Shown in pieces: positions 6,864 to 9,249 of a stretch of 9,249 nucleotides of DNA. The notes under the pieces were generated by a model. It was not told the DNA's origin. It searched no databases and saw only the letters and a program-made list of their open reading frames with translations. Source of the stretch: an uncultured Clostridia bacterium. GTDB taxonomy: Bacteria > Bacillota > Clostridia > Oscillospirales > QAKW01. A program made the translations under genes and the position numbers. Where the stretch lies: positions 1-9,249 of the forward strand of contig CALXGU010000052.1 of NCBI GenBank assembly GCA_944387905.1, read 5' to 3'. Numbering within the stretch: the first letter of the stretch is position 1; every line of letters begins with the position of its first letter.

Positions 6864-6872
6864 TAATCTTTT

Positions 6873-6902
6873 AAAACCGCCGGTAAAAACCGGCGGTTTT
6901 TT
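6873..6902 (+). terminator. Rho-independent terminator of the EF-G-like gene
   Basis: A perfect 12-bp GC-rich stem AAAACCGCCGGT (6873-6884) and ACCGGCGGTTTT (6889-6900), AAAA loop, ending in six T (6897-6902). The A-run on its left side would also give a short T-tract on the other strand. Confidence 0.93.
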
Positions 6903-6943
6903 AAACCTTCTTATCAATACAGGCATATTTTTTCAGCAGCAAT

Positions 6944-6976
6944 ACGGATAAACGAATATATCCGTTTCTTTTTTCA
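6944..6976 (+). terminator. Possible second terminator hairpin
   Basis: ACGGATA (6944-6950) and TATCCGT (6959-6965) form a 7-bp hairpin followed by a T-rich tract to about 6976. It lies 40 bp after the main terminator and may catch read-through. The remaining spacer up to the next promoter is AT-rich with nothing else visible. Confidence 0.45.
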
Positions 6977-7027
6977 TAATAATTATAAAATACATACATG
7001 GAAATCATATAAAAAGTAAAAAATCGG

Positions 7028-7056
7028 TTGAGTAAGAAGAAATTGTATGTTATAAT
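7028..7056 (+). promoter_or_regulatory. Sigma-A promoter of the cysteine synthase-like gene
   Basis: TTGAGT (7028-7033), a 17-nt spacer and TATAAT (7051-7056), with TGT just before the -10 (extended -10). The start is expected near 7063, giving a 74-nt leader. Confidence 0.75.
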
Positions 7057-7077
7057 ATTAAAATGTTATTTTTCTAT

Positions 7078-7110
7078 GCGGCAAACAAACTTATAGTATA
7101 AATTTGCCGT
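7078..7110 (+). promoter_or_regulatory. Leader hairpin before the cysteine synthase-like gene
   Basis: Within the predicted leader, GCGGCAAA (7078-7085) pairs with TTTGCCGT (7103-7110), an 8-bp stem with one G-U end pair and a 17-nt loop that itself contains TTATA/TATAA. AAATTTTT follows, ending 6 nt before the ribosome binding site. It could be a weak attenuator or an mRNA stabiliser. It is too short for a T-box or known riboswitch. Confidence 0.4.
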
Positions 7111-7136
7111 AAATTTTTATGTATAGGAGCACTGTT

Positions 7137-8069
7137 TTGATTTACAACAATGTACTTGAAGCAATAGGCCATACGCCAATGATAAGACTTAACCGCATGA
7201 CTGACGAAAACTCAGCGGAAATATTGGTAAAGTATGAAGGCGTTAATATAGGCGGATCGATCAAGACAAGAACCGCGTACAATATGCTCTCAGAGGCTGA
7301 AAAAAAAGGTCTTATAAACAATGATTCTATAATCGTCGAGCCTACCAGCGGCAATCAGGGAATAGGAATCGCATTGGTCGGCGCGGTCAAGGGATATAAA
7401 GTAGTTATCATTATGCCCGACTCAGTCAGCCAAGAACGCCGTCTGCTTGTCAGACAATACGGCGCCCGGGTTATTCTTATTCATGATGACGGCGATATCG
7501 GAAAATGCATAAAAGAGTGTATAGACACAGCTGTGCAGATGGCAAAAAACGACAGCCGGGTATATATACCCCAGCAGTTTGACAACCCGGATAATCCGCT
7601 TGTACATAAATATCACACCGCTGTAGAGATACTGGAGCAGGCGGAAGGGCCGATTCACGGATTTTGTTCAGGTGTCGGCACAGGCGGCACTATTTCCGGT
7701 ATAGGAGAAGTTTTGAAAAATCAGTATCCCGATATCAGGATCTGGGCGGTCGAACCGGAAAACGCAGCAATACTGTCAGGCGGGAGCGTTGGCACTCATC
7801 TGCAGATGGGAATAGGAGACGGGCTCTTCCCAAAAAACCTGAACACGTCGATTTACGAGAATATCTGCGTGATTTCAGATAATGAGGCGCTTGAGGTATC
7901 ACGCAGACTGGCAAGAGATGAAGGCATTTTGTGCGGAATTTCAAGCGGGTCCAATGTCGCAGCTGCTATACGGCTAGCAAAAGTCCTGGGAAAAGGCAAA
8001 AGAGTCGTTACGATTCTTCCGGATACGGGTGAAAGATATTTCAGCTCTGTTCTCTTTGACAAGGATTGA
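7137..8069 (+). CDS. Cysteine synthase-family PLP enzyme (O-acetylserine sulfhydrylase-like)
   Basis: Fold type II PLP enzyme of 310 residues, the usual length of CysK, which makes cysteine from O-acetylserine and sulfide. It shows NNVLEAIGHTPMIRL at the N-terminus, PLP lysine K43 in GGSIKTR, substrate loop EPTSGNQG (68-75), PQQFDNP (145-151), phosphate loop GVGTGGT (179-185), GISSGS (267-272) contacting the pyridine ring, and ILPDTGERYFS near the end. Two usually invariant spots differ: the loop has Gln74 where CysK has Thr (TSGNTG), and NPxGSxKDR reads NIGGSIKTR. The substrate may therefore differ, for example another activated serine or cysteine itself; hence no gene symbol. I chose TTG at 7137 because AGGAG (7125-7129) is 7 nt upstream; the ATG at 7119 would place that site inside the gene. 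It is apparently monocistronic. Confidence 0.88.
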   Translation: MIYNNVLEAIGHTPMIRLNRMTDENSAEILVKYEGVNIGGSIKTRTAYNMLSEAEKKGLINNDSIIVEPTSGNQGIGIALVGAVKGYKVVIIMPDSVSQERRLLVRQYGARVILIHDDGDIGKCIKECIDTAVQMAKNDSRVYIPQQFDNPDNPLVHKYHTAVEILEQAEGPIHGFCSGVGTGGTISGIGEVLKNQYPDIRIWAVEPENAAILSGGSVGTHLQMGIGDGLFPKNLNTSIYENICVISDNEALEVSRRLARDEGILCGISSGSNVAAAIRLAKVLGKGKRVVTILPDTGERYFSSVLFDKD

Positions 8070-8278
8070 TTGACGTACTCAGTAGTTTTGCGACTGTAAA
8101 AAGCTGAGATTTTATATGCTAAACATAATCGGTCTTTAAACAGCAGCGCTTATCCGTAGATGTTTGTTATATACCGATTATACACTGTATGCTGAAAAGA
8201 ACGGTGAATTATTAAAAAGGCATGTATACCATGTTATCGGAACATCGCCTTTATATCGCGGTCTTATATTTTACATAA
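8070..8278. other. Non-coding spacer with several inverted repeats
   Basis: No gene is seen between the convergent cysteine synthase and gtrA genes. The spacer holds ATAATCGGT (8125-8133) against ACCGATTAT (8173-8181), with AAACA/TGTTT nested inside. It also holds AAAGGC (8216-8221) against GCCTTT (8247-8252), enclosing ATGTT/AACAT (8231-8235, 8241-8245). CTCAG/CTGAG and CAGT/ACTG pairs lie at 8078-8108. It may be a structured 3' untranslated region or small RNA, but no good promoter is visible. Confidence 0.35.
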
Positions 8279-8311
8279 AAAACTGACCCTGTCAAACACA
8301 GGGTCAGTTTT
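8279..8311. terminator. Bidirectional terminator between convergent genes
   Basis: A perfect 14-bp stem, AAAACTGACCCTGT (8279-8292) and ACAGGGTCAGTTTT (8298-8311), with loop CAAAC. On the minus strand it ends in six T (8282-8277), 16 bp after the gtrA stop, so it chiefly serves that operon. On the plus strand it ends in four T and can stop transcripts from the cysteine synthase side. Confidence 0.9.
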
Positions 8312-8327
8312 ATTTATAAATAAGCTT

Positions 8328-8717
8328 TTAATTTCTTTTTTCCAGAATAAGCTTGCGTGTAACAAAATTATAAATCATCACCAATGCCGTGACGATAAGT
8401 TTGGACAAAGTATATATTATGGAGATGATATCCACCAAAAACCACATCAAGAATTGATTAAGACCCAGACCGATCACGCTGAGAACAATAAAAATGATGA
8501 ATTGTATGCGTTTGTCTATGTTTTCCTTAGCGCAAAATACGTATCTCATACTAAGTATATAGTTCACAATAACCGACAGCGTGAAAGATATCATACATGA
8601 TATAAGGTAATGTACCGAGCACACCTCAGTTAGAAACAGCATTACACCATAGTCTATCAAAAAACAAATAACGCCGACAATGCCAAACTTAAATAATTGT
8701 ACAATTAATTTTTTCAT
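8328..8717 (-). CDS. GtrA-family membrane protein
   Basis: Small integral membrane protein of 129 residues with four predicted helices at about 9-30, 36-58, 71-92 and 99-121, the standard GtrA layout. Diagnostic patterns are QLFKFGIVGVICFLIDYGVM at the start, the middle segment VNYILSMRYVF, and the C-terminal YNFVTRKLIL. GtrA proteins are thought to help flip or position undecaprenyl-phosphate-linked sugars for cell-surface glycosylation. It overlaps the upstream glycosyltransferase gene by 4 nt (ATGA), and no ribosome binding site is visible before its ATG, so translation is probably coupled. The two would act as a GtrB-GtrA type pair. The sugar and acceptor cannot be inferred. Confidence 0.9.
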   Translation of the reverse strand: MKKLIVQLFKFGIVGVICFLIDYGVMLFLTEVCSVHYLISCMISFTLSVIVNYILSMRYVFCAKENIDKRIQFIIFIVLSVIGLGLNQFLMWFLVDIISIIYTLSKLIVTALVMIYNFVTRKLILEKRN

Positions 8718-9249
8718 AGCAAATCGTTTTTTAAAAGTTCTTTACAACGCTGATCGGCTTGATGCAGCCTTATTTCAAAATCATGACGGTTTTTTTGCGT
8801 TATGGTGGACAATATCATACCTGCAAAAAACGATTGGATCGCAGCTATCATGACAAAACAGCAAACTACAAGAGTAGGTATTTTTTCAACAGTACCTATC
8901 CTGATAAAGTCAATCAATATCGGTATGAAAAAAGCAAGGCTTATAATCGCAAGGATCAAGGCGACTACGGAGAAAAATCCAAATGGCTTATAGTTTTTGT
9001 AAAGCCTGCCGATAGTACGCAGAACTTTAAAACCATCTCCGTATGTGTTTAGTTTAGAATAACTCCCCTCAGGTCTGTCGCGATATTCGATAACATGATT
9101 TTCTACGTACATATTCTTATCTACGGCATGGATACTCATTTCAGTCTCAATCTCAAAGCCTTTGGACAGAACAGGAAAAGTTTTGACAAAATTATAGCTG
9201 AACGCTCTGTAACCTGTCATGATATCCTTTATATCACTCTTGAAAAGGC
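8714..9249 (-). CDS. Family 2 glycosyltransferase (GtrB/DPM-like), C-terminal part
   Basis: Polyprenyl-phosphate sugar transferase, truncated at its 5' end by the window edge; 178 codons including the stop are visible. The frame continues upstream of the methionine at 9220 without a stop (LFKSDIKDIMTGYRAFS). That methionine lies inside the conserved D-x-M-[ST]-G-[FY]-R-A-F motif of this family, so it is not the start. Next come KGFEIETEMSIHAV and a beta-rich segment with IEYRDRPEGSYSKLNTYGDG, where the arginine-rich PxGSxSKL part is typical for DPM1/GtrB enzymes. After RTIGRLYKNYKP there are two C-terminal helices (about 27-nt-loop-separated segments FGFFSVVALILAIISLAFF and IPTLVVCCFVMIAAIQSFF), then a basic, charged cytoplasmic tail. 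The nucleotide-sugar binding N-terminus is outside. The gene ends 4 nt into gtrA. Confidence 0.88.
   Translation of the reverse strand, partial: LFKSDIKDIMTGYRAFSYNFVKTFPVLSKGFEIETEMSIHAVDKNMYVENHVIEYRDRPEGSYSKLNTYGDGFKVLRTIGRLYKNYKPFGFFSVVALILAIISLAFFIPILIDFIRIGTVEKIPTLVVCCFVMIAAIQSFFAGMILSTITQKNRHDFEIRLHQADQRCKELLKNDLL

Noticed and set aside
7119..7136. Upstream ATG as start of the cysteine synthase-like gene
   Set aside because: It would translate through the only good ribosome binding site and has none of its own. The homologous N-terminus begins at the TTG at 7137.
7063..7136. T-box or SAM/cysteine riboswitch before the cysteine synthase-like gene
   Set aside because: The leader is only about 74 nt and has no T-box sequence or multi-stem layout.
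9218..9220. Methionine at 9220 as glycosyltransferase start
   Set aside because: It is an internal residue of the conserved DIMTGYRAFS motif, and the frame stays open to the window edge.
1..9249. Mobile elements, prophage, CRISPR, toxin-antitoxin or defence system
   Set aside because: No transposase, integrase, repeat-spacer array or paired toxin/antitoxin frames are visible. The XRE gene's partner is a lipoprotein, not a toxin.

Overview
The window looks like an ordinary stretch of chromosome from a low-to-moderate GC Firmicute, most likely a Clostridia/Oscillospirales-type gut anaerobe. This is inferred from strong GGAGG-type ribosome binding sites, vegetative promoters close to consensus (TTGACA/TATAAT with 17-bp spacing), frequent TTG and GTG starts, U-tract hairpin terminators, and a CarD-family regulator upstream of a fused IspD-IspF. 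No species can be named from the sequence alone. I see no insertion sequence, phage gene, CRISPR array, tRNA or rRNA.

Layout, left to right. (1) Positions 1-343, minus strand: the N-terminal third of an EamA/DMT-family transporter, cut by the window edge, with a near-perfect promoter of its own. (2) 674-1792, plus strand: a two-gene operon of an XRE-type regulator carrying four membrane helices and a YehR/DUF1307-like lipoprotein, closed by a strong terminator. The shared intergenic region holds a perfect 15-bp-arm palindrome plus a third half-site. (3) 1906-3574, minus strand: carD followed by a bifunctional ispDF of the MEP isoprenoid pathway. (4) 3775-4554, plus strand: a Cof-type HAD phosphatase, divergent from carD. 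(5) 4794-6863, plus strand: an EF-G paralog (EF-G-like/FusA2 type) with altered GTPase motifs, with its own promoter and terminator. (6) 7137-8069, plus strand: a cysteine synthase-family PLP enzyme with an altered substrate loop, with a promoter and a leader hairpin. (7) 8328-9249, minus strand: a GtrA-family membrane protein preceded by the 3' part of a family 2 glycosyltransferase (GtrB/DPM-like), overlapping by 4 nt. A bidirectional terminator separates this pair from the convergent cysteine synthase gene.

Functionally the window is a mosaic of short independent transcription units: isoprenoid synthesis, sulfur amino acid metabolism, translation, polyprenyl-linked sugar transfer, and one small membrane-regulator/lipoprotein unit. 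The only parts that resemble a little-studied system are the XRE-4TM/lipoprotein operon with its palindrome and the two enzymes with substituted active-site motifs (the EF-G paralog and the CysK homolog). I found no convincing novel multi-gene system. Several starts were moved from the longest open frame to the codon with a good ribosome binding site: ispDF at 3066 and the cysteine synthase at 7137. The 343-1 transporter and the 9249-8714 glycosyltransferase are real partial genes at the edges.
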